A DNA stretch of 64,000 nucleotides from Moritella marina ATCC 15381 (GCF_008931805.1 NZ_CP044399.1:496001-560000); one strand, 5' to 3'; counted from the stretch's first letter, positions 36,058 to 45,734 are shown. Numbers and translations: made by a program. Notes: generated by a model not told the origin, from the letters alone.

Positions 36058-36951
36058 ATGAATATTCAAGATCTCACTCTATTTGTGCGTACGGCACAAA
36101 CATGCAATATCACCGCATCCGCACTGCAGTTGGAAATGTCACCTGCAGCGGCGAGTGCAGCCTTAAAACGCCTAGAGAAACAACTCGGCGTGCAACTCTT
36201 TATCCGTTCGACACGTAAACTACGGATCACAGCCGAAGGTGAGCGTTATTTATTACATTGTACTGAAGCACTCGCCGCACTAGAGAAAGGCAAAGCGTCA
36301 TTAAATGAGATGCAGGGTAAAATAGCCGGTGAAATTCGTTTATCGACATCGTCTGATTTAGGCCGAAATATCGTGCTGCCTTGGCTGGATGAAGTGATGG
36401 ATGTTTACCCTGAGCTATCCATACAGTTGAATGTGGGTGATAGCTTGGCTGACTTCTTTCACGACAAGGTGGATATGGCACTGCGTTATGGTGAACCGGA
36501 AGATTCGTCGCTGGTGGCATTTCTGATTGCTAAGATTGATCGGGTAGTGTGTGCTTCACCTAGTTATTTAGCGCAATATGGCGAGCCAAAACATCCGCGT
36601 GAATTAACACTGCATAACTGTTTGCTCTACCGTTTTGCAGATCGCGCTTATGATACCTGGCCGTTTGCTGATCATACCGGTAAATATGCAGTGAAAGTGT
36701 CGGGCAATCGTTTAAGCAATGATGCCGATGTCGTGCATCGTTGGGTGGTCGCAGGCAAGGGCATTACGATGAAATCACGATTAGATATGGCGGCAGATTT
36801 AGGTAAAGGTAATGTAGTTGAATTACTGCCAGATTTTACTTCACCGCCTATTAGTTTATGGCTAATTTGCCCTAATCGTACTCAAGTAACGCCTGCAATG
36901 CTGATGTTACGCGACCTATTACGCAGTAAGTGTGAGGCCGAATTAAGTTAG
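36058..36951 (+). CDS. LysR-family regulator
   Basis: The 297-residue protein has an N-terminal HTH (MNIQDLTLFVRTAQTCNITA, MSPAAASAALKRLEKQLGVQ) and an effector-binding domain (EIRLSTSSDLGRNIVLPWLD onwards) of the large group related to DsdC/YafC/AaeR-type regulators. I prefer ATG 36058 to an in-frame TTG at 36052. It is divergent from the monooxygenase/nitroreductase pair over about 110 bases and is its likely regulator; the inducer is unknown. Confidence 0.9.
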   Translation: MNIQDLTLFVRTAQTCNITASALQLEMSPAAASAALKRLEKQLGVQLFIRSTRKLRITAEGERYLLHCTEALAALEKGKASLNEMQGKIAGEIRLSTSSDLGRNIVLPWLDEVMDVYPELSIQLNVGDSLADFFHDKVDMALRYGEPEDSSLVAFLIAKIDRVVCASPSYLAQYGEPKHPRELTLHNCLLYRFADRAYDTWPFADHTGKYAVKVSGNRLSNDADVVHRWVVAGKGITMKSRLDMAADLGKGNVVELLPDFTSPPISLWLICPNRTQVTPAMLMLRDLLRSKCEAELS

Positions 36952-37039
36952 CCCTGTTTGGTGCTACATCTCGCCATAAAGGTATGCTACAGTGAATTCA
37001 TCTATATCTCGTTAATCAAGCTGTATAATAAGGATTTTT

Positions 37040-38263
37040 ATGACTATTGGTATTGGTATTGGTGGTTCAACTGCTGAATTAGAATTAGCTAAATTGGCAG
37101 ACATGACTGCTGGCGTTAAAGCCGTCTCGTTACAAGAATTTAATGCTCGTATCGTGCAAGCACAAGCCATTATGCAACGTGAAGGCATTAACGCTATTTA
37201 TCTTAATGCGGGTACAAATTTGTATTATTTCACAGGCATGCGTTGGGGAGCAGGTGAACGATTAGTTGGCGCTATCCTACCTGCTATCGGTGATGTACAG
37301 TTTATCGCCCCGCGTTTTGAACAAGATACCATTAATGAATTTATGGTTGTAAAAGGTCCGCTACATTGCTGGCATGAGCATGAAAATCCAGCGCAGTTAT
37401 TTGGTGAGGTACTTGCACAACTAAATGTAACAACCGGTGTTGTCGGTATTGATGAAGCAACTGCCTTCTTTATGTTTAACAATATTCGTCATGCTAATCC
37501 ACAGTTTGAATATATCGATGCGAAAGCGGTAACTGCTGGTTGTCGTCAACAAAAGTCGGACACTGAAATTGCATTATTACAACGTGCAAAAGACATGACA
37601 TTAGAAGTACATAAAGCCGCTGCACGTATTCTACGTTTAGACATTTGCACGACAGAAGTTGAAGAATTTATTCATCAAGCACACAAAGTGGTAGGCGCAC
37701 CAAAGGGCTCTTATTTTTGTATTGTATTATTTGGTAAAGCAAGCTCGTTCCCACATGGCGTGAAAGATCCGCAATTCTTGAAACAAGATGATGTGGTATT
37801 GATTGATACCGGTTGTCAGCTACAAGGTTATAATTCTGATATTACCCGCACTTATGTATTTGGTGAAGCCAGTAATGAAGTGCGCGCTGCTTGGCTAAGT
37901 GAAAAAAATGCCCAGCAAGCCGCTTTTGATGCAGCGCAAATTAATGTGCCTTGTCAGGAGGTGGATGCTGCAGCACGAGTTTCACTGGAAGCGGATGGTT
38001 TTGGTCCGGGTTATGATTTACCGGGACTACCGCACCGTACTGGCCATGGTATTGGCTTAGATATTCACGAATGGCCCTATTTAGTGGGTAACGACACCAC
38101 GCCGTTAGCGAAAGGTATGTGTTTCAGTAATGAACCTATGCTCGTTATTCCAGGTAAGTTCGGTATTCGTTTGGAAGATCATTTTTATATGACGGATGCG
38201 GGGCCAAAATGGTTTACTCAACCGTCACACTCGATTGATGACCCATTTGGTTACCAAGCTTAG
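37040..38263 (+). CDS. M24-family metallopeptidase (Xaa-Pro dipeptidase/aminopeptidase type)
   Basis: The 407-residue protein has a creatinase-like N-domain (about 30-165, YLNAGTNLYYFTGMRWG) and a pita-bread catalytic domain. Metal ligands are visible in order: Asp in VLIDTGCQLQGYNSDITRTY, His in LPHRTGHGIGLDIHE, Glu in CFSNEPMLVIPGKFGIRLED. It hydrolyses Xaa-Pro or related peptides in the cytosol using two metal ions. No signal peptide. Stands alone; AAGGA lies 9 bases before the ATG. Confidence 0.9.
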   Translation: MTIGIGIGGSTAELELAKLADMTAGVKAVSLQEFNARIVQAQAIMQREGINAIYLNAGTNLYYFTGMRWGAGERLVGAILPAIGDVQFIAPRFEQDTINEFMVVKGPLHCWHEHENPAQLFGEVLAQLNVTTGVVGIDEATAFFMFNNIRHANPQFEYIDAKAVTAGCRQQKSDTEIALLQRAKDMTLEVHKAAARILRLDICTTEVEEFIHQAHKVVGAPKGSYFCIVLFGKASSFPHGVKDPQFLKQDDVVLIDTGCQLQGYNSDITRTYVFGEASNEVRAAWLSEKNAQQAAFDAAQINVPCQEVDAAARVSLEADGFGPGYDLPGLPHRTGHGIGLDIHEWPYLVGNDTTPLAKGMCFSNEPMLVIPGKFGIRLEDHFYMTDAGPKWFTQPSHSIDDPFGYQA

Positions 38264-38279
38264 TTTCATATCGATAAAA

Positions 38280-38311
38280 TATAGACTTACGCTTTAATGA
38301 GTGAGTCTATA
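38280..38311 (+). terminator. Stem-loop after the M24 peptidase gene
   Basis: TATAGACTTAC (38280-38290) pairs with GTGAGTCTATA (38301-38311), one wobble, followed by TACGTTTATTCT. It is 17 bases after the stop. The T-tract is weak. Confidence 0.5.
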
Positions 38312-38633
38312 TACGTTTATTCTAAGTCTTTAACGTTTAATTTACTCCGCAATATTCCATCCTACTATATTCCACTAGATTTCATTGTATTTCACTAAGT
38401 GCTATTATCTGCCGTTAAAACCCCTAAATATCATTAAGTTAAACTTTCTCGCTTTACTCACCATAAACCTATCGTGACACATTGTCATCATTTATTTTTT
38501 TATAAAAAAACTTTATTGATCAAGATCATAAAATAAAAAATACCTCCTTAGAGGTCTATTTTGATTGGTTGATAATACTTTTGTGTAAAAATACATAAAA
38601 TAATTTATATAAAATAAATTGGAAAAAACAACT
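38312..38633 (+). promoter_or_regulatory. Protease upstream region with an FNR-like box
   Basis: TTGAT at 38516-38520 and ATCAT at 38525-38529, separated by CAAG, match the FNR consensus TTGATN4ATCAA at nine of ten positions. The box lies about 105 bases before the protease ATG within a very AT-rich stretch, a plausible place for oxygen- or CRP/FNR-family control. No other gene is visible in this gap. Confidence 0.4.
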
Positions 38634-40676
38634 ATGAAAAAACAACATACTATTTTGTTAGGATTAACGTCTCTGGCGTTTTCGGTACAGAGTGCTACTT
38701 TTGTTAATGTGAGTAACGTTGACATTAGCGCACTGTTAAATCCGTCTGCAACTCGTATAAAATCCTCTGAATATAGCTTTACTGAGCAAACTCGCGCTCA
38801 ACAACAAGGCAAGGAATGGATTCGTCATCAGCAGCGATATCGGGGTATTCCTATATATGGAGAATCCGTGGTATCACTGAAAAATCAACATGGCGTTGCC
38901 CAACCAATTGCAGGTCGAATGGTGCAAGATATAGATCAAGATATCGATTCTATGTTGCCGTTTATCAATAAGGAACAAGCTATTTCTCTTGCCCAGGGGA
39001 CGTCTAAAAGTAATGATAAAAGTGTGGTTTCATCAGCGGATACAAATGCAGAAATCGCAGATCTAATGATTCTTATGGATGATCAGAATGTTGCACAATT
39101 AGTATATAGAGTGTCTTACCTAACAACTGAGGGGATGGAACCATCTCGCCCAATAACGTTTGTGGATGCTAAAGATGGTCGGATCCTAGACCGTTGGGAA
39201 GGCATCGCGTTTAAGCAAGCTGAAGGGCCAGGTGGTAACCAAAAAAGTGGACGCTATTATTTTGGTAATGAAACTAAATTTGGCACCTTTGAAGTAAATG
39301 ATTATTGCCAAATGGATAGTCCTAATGTCGTTACACTCGATATGAATAGTCGTCAGTCGGGAGGGCGTATTCATCAATTCACTTGCCCTGTTAATGTAAC
39401 GCGTTCTGCTAATGGTGCTTATGCGCCAATGAACGATGCGCAATATTTTGGCCAACGTGTTTTTGATATGTATCGTGATTGGCTAAATAGCCGACCGATT
39501 CGCCAGAAACTGACGATGCGTGTACATTATGGTAACAATTACGGTAATGCGTTTTGGGATGGTCAGCAAATGACGTTTGGTGATGGCGGCTGGTCTATGT
39601 ATCCACTCGCCACTTGGGATGTTATTGCGCATGAAGTGAGTCATGGCTATACCGAGCAAAATTCAAACCTAGAATATCGCGGTATGTCGGGTGGAATGAA
39701 TGAATCATTTTCTGATGTTGCAGCGGCTGCATTGAGCTATTACATCCATGGTTCGTTTAATTGGAAAATGGGTGAACATGTCATGAAGCGGACAGAAGCG
39801 ATGCGTTTTTTCATTAATCCTGAAAATGATGGATCGTCGATCGGACATGCTAGTGCGTATTATAGCGGTATGGATGTTCACAATAGCTCTGGTGTTTTTA
39901 ATAAAGCATTTTACCACTTGGCGACGAGTCAAGGGTGGGATATAAAGAAAGCTTTCTTAGTATATGCAACGGCGAATAAACTGTTTTGGCAACCACGTTC
40001 AACCTTCGTTGAAGGTGCTAACGGTGTCTGCCAGGCTGCTGAACAGTTGGGGTATGAAACACAATCTGTTATGAATGCATTTCAGCAAGTTGGGGTTACA
40101 GCACTGGATTGTGATGGTTCAGTACCAACACCAAATCCTTTGCCAAATCCGCCGACGCCAAGCGATGAAACTGATTTAGAACTTCATAAATCGGCGACGG
40201 TAGAAGGCGCTTACGGAGATAATCTACGCTTTGTTTTAAACAATGCACCGACACAAGGTTATGTCACTATTGAGACTGAAGGGGGGCTGGGAGATGCTGA
40301 TATGTTTATTGCGATTGATCGCCAACCTTCGGAAAGTGACTACGACTGCGCCTCTACTAATCTAGGGACATTTGAAAGTTGCTTGTTTTTAGATTTTCCT
40401 GCGAATAGTTATCATGTGTTAATCGTAGGTAAGTCTGATTTTGCTGGTGTGAGTTTAACTGCGTATGGAAACGATAATGAGCAACCACCAACGCCACCAT
40501 TACCACAACCTGAAGGTAATTGTGCTTATGTGCCTGAGTGGACCCCGTATTACAATTATTACTATGGTGAAATAGTGCAATATAATGGGTATATGTTTAG
40601 TGCGCTTCAAGCCTCTGCTGGTTTAGACCCTTTCACTTATAGCAGTGTCTGGCGGTATTTAGAAGTGTGTCAGTAA
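38634..40676 (+). CDS. Secreted vibriolysin-like M4 metalloprotease with PPC and chitin-binding C-terminal domains
   Basis: The 680-residue precursor has a signal peptide (1-20), an FTP/PepSY propeptide (about 30-195), a thermolysin-type M4 domain (about 200-495) and two C-terminal modules. Zinc and catalytic residues: HEVSH at 333-337, the third ligand in GGMNESFSD (Glu 357) and the catalytic His in MDVHNSSG (416). A proline-rich linker leads to a pre-peptidase C-terminal domain (about 510-612), then a second PTPPLPQP linker and a CBM5/12-like module (about 630-678: WTPYYNYYYGEIVQYNGYMF, W673). The start at ATG 38634 gives a proper signal peptide; TTG 38619 does not. A probable exoenzyme and possible virulence factor. 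Confidence 0.93.
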   Translation: MKKQHTILLGLTSLAFSVQSATFVNVSNVDISALLNPSATRIKSSEYSFTEQTRAQQQGKEWIRHQQRYRGIPIYGESVVSLKNQHGVAQPIAGRMVQDIDQDIDSMLPFINKEQAISLAQGTSKSNDKSVVSSADTNAEIADLMILMDDQNVAQLVYRVSYLTTEGMEPSRPITFVDAKDGRILDRWEGIAFKQAEGPGGNQKSGRYYFGNETKFGTFEVNDYCQMDSPNVVTLDMNSRQSGGRIHQFTCPVNVTRSANGAYAPMNDAQYFGQRVFDMYRDWLNSRPIRQKLTMRVHYGNNYGNAFWDGQQMTFGDGGWSMYPLATWDVIAHEVSHGYTEQNSNLEYRGMSGGMNESFSDVAAAALSYYIHGSFNWKMGEHVMKRTEAMRFFINPENDGSSIGHASAYYSGMDVHNSSGVFNKAFYHLATSQGWDIKKAFLVYATANKLFWQPRSTFVEGANGVCQAAEQLGYETQSVMNAFQQVGVTALDCDGSVPTPNPLPNPPTPSDETDLELHKSATVEGAYGDNLRFVLNNAPTQGYVTIETEGGLGDADMFIAIDRQPSESDYDCASTNLGTFESCLFLDFPANSYHVLIVGKSDFAGVSLTAYGNDNEQPPTPPLPQPEGNCAYVPEWTPYYNYYYGEIVQYNGYMFSALQASAGLDPFTYSSVWRYLEVCQ

Positions 40677-40710
40677 ACATTTATAATCACAGACATTAAT
40701 GAATAAGTTT

Positions 40711-40745
40711 AGCCCGCGAAGAAGATTCTTGTGGGCTTTTTTCTT
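40711..40745 (+). terminator. Intrinsic terminator of the protease gene
   Basis: AGCCCGC (40711-40717) pairs with GTGGGCT (40731-40737), with inner GAA/TTC pairing, followed by TTTTTTCTT. It lies 35 bases after the stop. Confidence 0.85.
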
Positions 40746-40756
40746 AGCAGTATGCA

Positions 40757-40940
40757 TTATAAATAAACGACTTGGTTACGACCCTTGTTCTTGGCCTTAT
40801 ATAGTGCTTCATCAAAGCAGGTGTCAGTCCCAGATAATACTGTGATGCCGATACTAATCGTCACCTTTAGGTCATCGGTCGTCGCCGAAAAATCATGATC
40901 TTGCAGCTTTTTTTGAATGCGCTCTGCCAATAATACAGCT
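40757..40940 (-). pseudogene. C-terminal relic of a GGDEF diguanylate cyclase
   Basis: The minus strand carries about 60 in-frame residues ending at a normal stop: AVLLAERIQKKLQDHDFSAT, LKVTISIGITVLSGTDTCFD, EALYKAKNKGRNQVVYL. These are the last two conserved blocks of a GGDEF domain (VTxSIGI and ALYxAKxxGRN). The GGDEF active-site block and everything upstream is missing; a stop lies three codons before the fragment. It is a decayed gene end. Confidence 0.85.
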
Positions 40941-41008
40941 TTGAATGGTTATCATTGCAGAGTGGAATAAGAGAGTGTATAGGCACCGAATACACTAACA
41001 AAAACCAA

Positions 41009-41059
41009 CCTCGTTATTTAATATTACGCAGGATTCAAGTAATAATTGCAATAACGAGG
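41009..41059 (-). terminator. Stem-loop downstream of gfa
   Basis: CCTCGTTATT (41009-41018) pairs with AATAACGAGG (41050-41059) around a long loop; on the minus strand TTGGTTTTTGTTAG follows. It lies 32 bases after the gfa stop and is oriented to end that operon. The 31-base loop makes it atypical. Confidence 0.5.
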
Positions 41060-41090
41060 TCGACCATACATTTGTACTTAACAGTATGGG

Positions 41091-41696
41091 TTATTTACTG
41101 TTTGCAACGTGTGCTGCGATCACATCCATCAGCGTTGGCGATAAGCAATCATAAGATTCAATACCTAGTGCGTTTAACTGCTCTCTGATTGCAACCATGT
41201 CTTTTGGATCTGTACCTGTTTCAATGATTGATGAAACAAATGCAGCGAACTCGGGTGCTGACCAACCTTTATCGCTAGACAGTTCTGTATGAACGAAGTC
41301 TAAACCAAAGAATGGGTGTGTTCTATCTTCAATGCGGCCATACATGTGCACGCCACAATCTTTACACGCAAAGCGTTGGATAGTTGCTGTTGCATCAACC
41401 ACATTTAGTTTCTTAGCATTGCTTGTTACGCTTAATTTATCTTTCGAAACTACAGCAACTTGTGAGAATAAAGCCCCTTTAGGTTTCCAGCATTTTGAAC
41501 AACCACAAGCATGGTTATGTGCTGTTTGGCTGTCTATTTTTACGGTTACTTTATTGCTGCTACAGTGGCACTGCAGAGTGCCGCCGCTAAAGTTACTTGC
41601 TGTTGGTGCGATACCGCGGTCCATTGCTGGGTGGATATTGATGTTATTTGCTGTGCAAAATGTACTTTTACATTTGTTGATGATTTTATTTATCAT
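41091..41696 (-). CDS. gfa: Glutathione-dependent formaldehyde-activating enzyme (GFA family)
   Basis: A protein of about 201 residues with GFA zinc motifs: [33 protein letters not shown] and [15 protein letters not shown], followed by [15 protein letters not shown] speeds formation of S-hydroxymethylglutathione from formaldehyde and glutathione. ATG 41696 is preferred to an in-frame TTG at 41708 that would overlap the preceding gene. It follows the cupin gene by 12 bases, so the two are co-transcribed. No formaldehyde dehydrogenase gene is in the window. Confidence 0.9.
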   Translation of the reverse strand: MINKIINKCKSTFCTANNINIHPAMDRGIAPTASNFSGGTLQCHCSSNKVTVKIDSQTAHNHACGCSKCWKPKGALFSQVAVVSKDKLSVTSNAKKLNVVDATATIQRFACKDCGVHMYGRIEDRTHPFFGLDFVHTELSSDKGWSAPEFAAFVSSIIETGTDPKDMVAIREQLNALGIESYDCLSPTLMDVIAAHVANSK

Positions 41697-41708
41697 GTTG
41701 AATTCCAA

Positions 41709-42104
41709 TTAGTTTGATACAGGTGCGAATGATGCGTCAGCGCTTCTGTGCGCCGTGTAGATAGCTTCGCCATTACTTTCTGCATCAAAAATTACCACTG
41801 TGTATGGTGAGAACAGTAATACATCACCAACTTCGGCAACGTATTTGTTATTCTCTGCATCACGGACAACGATCTTACCTTTAGTGATAACTTTGTATTC
41901 AACTGAATCGTAAGCGTATTCAAATTCAACACCCGGTTCCATTGTAAAGTGACCAATCGTTAATGCGCTGCTATTGTTGGTGACGGCAACTTCTGCCATG
42001 TCACTTTTAAGGCCTTCCACTTCAAGCAATTTGCTTAGGTCATTTAATTTGAATGAACCTGACTTTAAAAGAAAAATACCCGGTTTGTTGGTTAATGTAG
42101 ACAT
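41709..42104 (-). CDS. Cupin-domain protein
   Basis: The 131-residue protein has a single cupin barrel: TIGHFTMEPGVEFEYAYDSV, EYKVITKGKIVVRDAENNKY and VGDVLLFSPYTVVIFDAESN. It resembles the EutQ-type cupins in outline. The usual metal histidines of motif 1 are not obvious (Y-D-S-V-E in that area), so it may be a non-metal cupin. It shares an operon with gfa. Confidence 0.75.
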   Translation of the reverse strand: MSTLTNKPGIFLLKSGSFKLNDLSKLLEVEGLKSDMAEVAVTNNSSALTIGHFTMEPGVEFEYAYDSVEYKVITKGKIVVRDAENNKYVAEVGDVLLFSPYTVVIFDAESNGEAIYTAHRSADASFAPVSN

Positions 42105-42440
42105 TTAATATCCTTTATTTAATCAAGTCACATGTGTGTTGATTATTGAGTTTGGAAAGTTGTTTCGGTTTCGATGGGGGCATTCTACATTTGGACGAGA
42201 ACAAAACAATATACTGAAATGGTAAAAGATTGTTACCTTAAAGGTAATAATGCGGCTTTAACTTATTGTTTAATTTTTAATTGTCGTTGATTTTAAGGGT
42301 AATTATCAGTGGTTAAGAGGTTATTAATGGCGAGTTTAAGGTCATGTCGAGAGGGGAGAATTGTAATTATTAATGGGTTTAACGATATTATGCGGCAGTT
42401 TACCGGGATTTACGGCAATTGTTGCTGATATAGAGAGGTG
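42105..42440. promoter_or_regulatory. Upstream region of the cupin-gfa operon with a TTACCT palindrome
   Basis: TTACCT (42233-42238), three bases, AGGTAA (42242-42247) forms a palindrome about 130 bases upstream of the cupin ATG and could be an operator for a formaldehyde- or quinone-responsive regulator; the regulator is unknown. No gene is visible in the gap. Confidence 0.35.
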
Positions 42441-42476
42441 AAGCTGTAGCCTTGTTATTTTTAACCGCTACAGCTT
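42441..42476 (-). terminator. Stem-loop after the chemoreceptor gene
   Basis: AAGCTGTAGC (42441-42450) pairs perfectly with GCTACAGCTT (42467-42476), 16-base loop. It starts 15 bases past the chemoreceptor stop on the minus strand. No T-run follows. Confidence 0.5.
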
Positions 42477-42491
42477 TGTACTTGATGCGTG

Positions 42492-44174
42492 TTATGCGTA
42501 GGTTGAAGCAAGCTTAAAGCGAGACAACATGGATTTGAGTAACTCAGCTTGCTGCGATAATTGCTCTGCTGCTGCGGCACTTTCTTGTGCTGCGCTGTTA
42601 TTTTGTTGCGTAACCCCGTCGACTTCGCTAACGCCTCGGTTAATTTCTTCAGCGCCAATCGCTTGCTCATTGCTGGCATTGGCAATTTGATCAACCAGTG
42701 CTGCGGTTTGGCTGATGCTTTCAAAAATACTTTTTAAACTGTGTGCTGTTTCACTGGCAATTAAGCTACCATTTTTAGTTTTATCGACAGAACTGGCAAT
42801 CAGTTTTGAGGTTTCTTCCGCAGCTGTGGTACTTCTAGCGGCTAAGTTGCGGACTTCATCTGCGACTACGGCGAAACCACGACCTTGTTCACCGGCTCGA
42901 GCAGCCTCAATTGCTGCATTTAAGGCCAGTAAATTAGTTTGATCGGCAATGTCATCAATGGTGTTGATGAATTCGGCGATACTTTCACTGGCGTGTGAAA
43001 TTTCAGACATTGCAGCAATCATGGTTTCCATTTTCTCGATACCTTGCTCTGCTGAACTTTGAGCAAGCATAGCTAACTCTTGCGCTTGATTTGCGTTTTG
43101 TGCATTAACACTGATTTGTGTACTTAGCTGATTCAATGATGCTGAAATGTTCTCTAGACTTGAAGCTTGTATTGATGCGCCTTCAGATAGTGCTGAACTG
43201 GTTTCGGAAACGCTATAACTGCCTTGTGAGATTTCAACACTGGTTAATTGCGTTTGGCCTAATACTTCATTTAAGTTCTGTGTCATGGCTTGTAATGCTA
43301 AGCCTACGGAGTCTTGGTCTGAGGCGAGTATCACTTTATTATCTAGTTCACCCGCAGCGATGGTCTGTGCGAGTGTTGCCTTATCTTGTAGGTTGGCGAT
43401 CATGTTTTTCATTTCAGCAAAAATACCACGATCTTTACCAGCGCTATGTAACTTCATCGTTAAATCGCCAGCCGCGACGGTTTTTGCTATCTCGGCAATA
43501 TACGCAGGCTCGCCACCAAGTAAGTTCATAATATGACGGGTTAACCACATTGCAATTAAACAACCTATGATTACCGCAAAAAGGGTACCTAAAACAGCTA
43601 TGTTGATCACTGTTGATTCTGTTTCTGCTAATGCAAGCATGCGCTTGGCCATTAAACTAGACTCAGCTTCTTTAAAGGTTGCGATTTGCTGTCTGAACTT
43701 ATCAAAATATTGTTTACCTTTAGCTTCCCCAACTATAGTTGCCACGTCATCCATGGTGGTGGTATTACCGACCTGACGTCGCAATGCTATCTGTTTCTCG
43801 GCGATGCGGTCTAGCCAATTATGTATCGTTTGTTTAGTGTCGTTAATTAAGGTAACTTGCGTAGGGTTGTCTGCGACTGTGTTAGCAAGTTCATTTATTA
43901 ATGTATCGAATTGATTTTTACCCTGTTTGTAAGGGGCTAAAAATTGTTCTTCGCCAGCGAGTAAGAATCCACGCATGCCTGTTTCCATATCAACGGCGGC
44001 AGCTTCTACTTTTGATGCTTTGGCGAGTACTTCGTGGGTATGATTAACCCAATTAAAATTTTCTTCTAATGATTTAACACTAAATAAAACGACGAGTGTA
44101 ATGCTCACCATGAGTGATAATATTACGCCATAACCGGCATACAATTTTGTTGTGAATTTAAGATTTTTTAGCAT
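42492..44174 (-). CDS. Methyl-accepting chemotaxis protein with CHASE3-type sensor
   Basis: The 560-residue receptor has a first membrane helix (about 12-34), a CHASE3 periplasmic domain ([20 protein letters not shown], about 57-76), a second helix (about 190-212), HAMP (about 215-270) and the signalling hairpin with tip sequence [20 protein letters not shown] followed by [20 protein letters not shown]. No NWETF-like CheR-docking pentapeptide is seen at the C-terminus. The CHASE3 region resembles that of the kinase at 11796-14236, so the two may sense related cues. Confidence 0.93.
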   Translation of the reverse strand: MLKNLKFTTKLYAGYGVILSLMVSITLVVLFSVKSLEENFNWVNHTHEVLAKASKVEAAAVDMETGMRGFLLAGEEQFLAPYKQGKNQFDTLINELANTVADNPTQVTLINDTKQTIHNWLDRIAEKQIALRRQVGNTTTMDDVATIVGEAKGKQYFDKFRQQIATFKEAESSLMAKRMLALAETESTVINIAVLGTLFAVIIGCLIAMWLTRHIMNLLGGEPAYIAEIAKTVAAGDLTMKLHSAGKDRGIFAEMKNMIANLQDKATLAQTIAAGELDNKVILASDQDSVGLALQAMTQNLNEVLGQTQLTSVEISQGSYSVSETSSALSEGASIQASSLENISASLNQLSTQISVNAQNANQAQELAMLAQSSAEQGIEKMETMIAAMSEISHASESIAEFINTIDDIADQTNLLALNAAIEAARAGEQGRGFAVVADEVRNLAARSTTAAEETSKLIASSVDKTKNGSLIASETAHSLKSIFESISQTAALVDQIANASNEQAIGAEEINRGVSEVDGVTQQNNSAAQESAAAAEQLSQQAELLKSMLSRFKLASTYA

Positions 44175-44416
44175 AGCGCCTCGCTTTACGTCCTGTAATG
44201 GTGCTGTGGAGAATAAACTTGAGAGTAAATCTGTTAATTTATAGAAGTCTAGTTAATGAAATGATGCTTTTACAAAAAGGGGGGATATAAATTTTATTTT
44301 GGCGCATGTTTGTGATCTGCGTTGTCTAACTAATATATTAAACGCAGGAAACTTAGTTATTCTTAATTTATGCTTATCAATAAGGGGCGTAAAGCGGGAG
44401 TAAGTCAAACCGTTAA
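44175..44416. other. Intergenic stretch, chemoreceptor promoter region
   Basis: No gene seen. CTGCGTT and AACGCAG form a weak 7-base inverted repeat around 44318-44350. The stretch should contain the chemoreceptor promoter (minus strand). Confidence 0.4.
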
Positions 44417-44446
44417 ACAAAAAAAAGGAAGCATTGCTGCTTCCTT
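44417..44446 (-). terminator. Intrinsic terminator of the peroxiredoxin-glutaredoxin gene
   Basis: AAGGAAGCA (44425-44433) pairs with TGCTTCCTT (44438-44446), 4-base loop; on the minus strand it runs into a T-run of about ten bases (plus-strand A-run 44417-44426). Textbook terminator about 90 bases after the stop. Confidence 0.9.
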
Positions 44447-44538
44447 AAATGACGAACGTGGCATGTGAGTATGACTATTCGTTAGTATGCTTTTGACTAT
44501 GATCTCAGTCTTATCTTGTAATGACTGAAACTAAATAC

Positions 44539-45273
44539 TTAAGCGAAGTGTGCGTCTAATTCTTCGCTACCACCGATGTGTTTACCACCGATGAAGATTT
44601 GTGGCACTGTGCTAAGACCTGTTACAGCACGTAGACTTACTGTTGTTGCGTCTTTACCTAGTACAACTTCTTCGTAGCTTAGACCTTGGTCGATTAACGT
44701 TTGTTTTGCTTTAGCGCAGAACGGGCAACCAGGTTTAGAGAATACTGTGATTGACTCTTGTACTTTGTATTCTGGCGCAACATAGCTAAGCATAGTATCA
44801 GCATCTGAAACTTTGAACGGGTCACCTGGTTCGTCAGCTTCGATGAACATTTTTGCTACCACGCCGTTTTTAACCAGCATGCTGTAACGCCACGAGCGCT
44901 TGCCAAAACCAATATCAGACTTGTCTACTAACATGCCCATGCCTTCAGAGAATGCACCGTTACCGTCTGGGATGAAAGTAATGTTTTCTGCTTCTTGCGC
45001 GTCCTTCCAAGCATTCATTACAAACGTATCGTTTACTGATACACATAGGATGTCATCAACGCCGTGTGCCGAGAATACGCTCGCTAGTTCGTTGTAACGT
45101 GGTAAATGGCTTGATGAACAGGTCGGTGTGAATGCGCCTGGCAGGCTGAATACAATCACAGTTTTGTTAGCAAATAGTTCTTCAGTTGTACGGTTAACCC
45201 ATGCGTCACCTTGACGGATTGGGAATGTAACTTGAGGAACTGCTTGGCCTTCTTTTGATACTAATGTAGTCAT
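44539..45273 (-). CDS. Hybrid peroxiredoxin-glutaredoxin
   Basis: The 244-residue fusion has a Prx5-type peroxiredoxin (about 1-165) with the peroxidatic cysteine in [16 protein letters not shown] and the conserved [14 protein letters not shown], followed by a glutaredoxin domain (about 170-244) with the CPFC active site in [17 protein letters not shown] and the [14 protein letters not shown] glutathione-binding loop. It reduces hydroperoxides with glutathione without a separate glutaredoxin, as in Haemophilus and Vibrio homologues. A strong minus-strand terminator follows. No oxyR is adjacent. Confidence 0.96.
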   Translation of the reverse strand: MTTLVSKEGQAVPQVTFPIRQGDAWVNRTTEELFANKTVIVFSLPGAFTPTCSSSHLPRYNELASVFSAHGVDDILCVSVNDTFVMNAWKDAQEAENITFIPDGNGAFSEGMGMLVDKSDIGFGKRSWRYSMLVKNGVVAKMFIEADEPGDPFKVSDADTMLSYVAPEYKVQESITVFSKPGCPFCAKAKQTLIDQGLSYEEVVLGKDATTVSLRAVTGLSTVPQIFIGGKHIGGSEELDAHFA

Positions 45274-45679
45274 AATATATTCCTTAGTGTCGCTCTTAAT
45301 TAAGCGACTTTTATTTAAAGTATTTGGTTAAGACGTTGTCTGCCTCGTCTTGATGTAGCTATTATGCAAAACTTTAATGCATAGGTACAATCGATTAAAC
45401 TTTTTCATTTGATAGGTGGGGCTATGTCATCTATAGAAGTTTGAATTTTGATTTGTTTTAGCTACGGATCAAAATTTCAGTTAAGCGCTCAGCTACATTT
45501 TCAACTTCGTTTTCTGAGTCATGCTATTGCTCACTGTTTCTAATCTATAGTGCAAGATTATGACTGATATTGAAAGAGAAGTAAGTCATAATTACGTGAA
45601 CTCGTGGTGTTCTTAACATGACTAGAATAAGGGGGGGGAACAAACCTTGTGAAGAATTAATACGAGAGCTAACTTGATA
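45274..45679. other. Intergenic stretch between peroxiredoxin and cellulose operon
   Basis: Apart from the possible OxyR site, no gene or convincing element is visible. A run of eight or nine G near 45630 is the only compositional oddity. Confidence 0.4.
45381..45417. promoter_or_regulatory. Possible OxyR site upstream of the peroxiredoxin-glutaredoxin gene
   Basis: ATAGGTACAATCGAT (45381-45395) matches the OxyR half-site ATAGnTnnnAnCTAT except for one base. After the standard 7-base spacer the next 15 bases keep the T and A contact positions but not the ATAG/CTAT ends. It lies about 110 bases before the ATG. OxyR control of such fusions is known in relatives; here it is a prediction. Confidence 0.3.
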
Positions 45680-45713
45680 GACTTATCACTGACAGATGAT
45701 GCAATGATAAGTC
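45680..45713 (-). terminator. Stem-loop at the end of the cellulose operon
   Basis: GACTTATCA (45680-45688) pairs perfectly with TGATAAGTC (45705-45713). It lies 22 bases after the last gene of the bcs operon on the minus strand. The following TATCAAG is not T-rich, so its strength is uncertain. Confidence 0.45.
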
Positions 45714-45734
45714 TAGGATGCCAATTTGGGCAGA

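Noticed and set aside
38470-38495. CRP site upstream of the protease
   Set aside because: GTGA and TCAT are separated by seven bases, not the six of the CRP consensus.
41332-41717. Hydrophobic plus-strand frames of 126 and 68 codons opposite gfa
   Set aside because: They are antisense to the zinc-motif-bearing gfa gene and the apparent hydrophobicity comes from complementing its charged codons.
45411-45432. ATAG/CTAT pairs overlapping 45411-45432 as an OxyR site
   Set aside because: ATAGGTGGGGCTAT looks like an OxyR half-site, but there are six instead of seven bases between ATAG and CTAT, and the second half is off register; the site at 45381 fits better.
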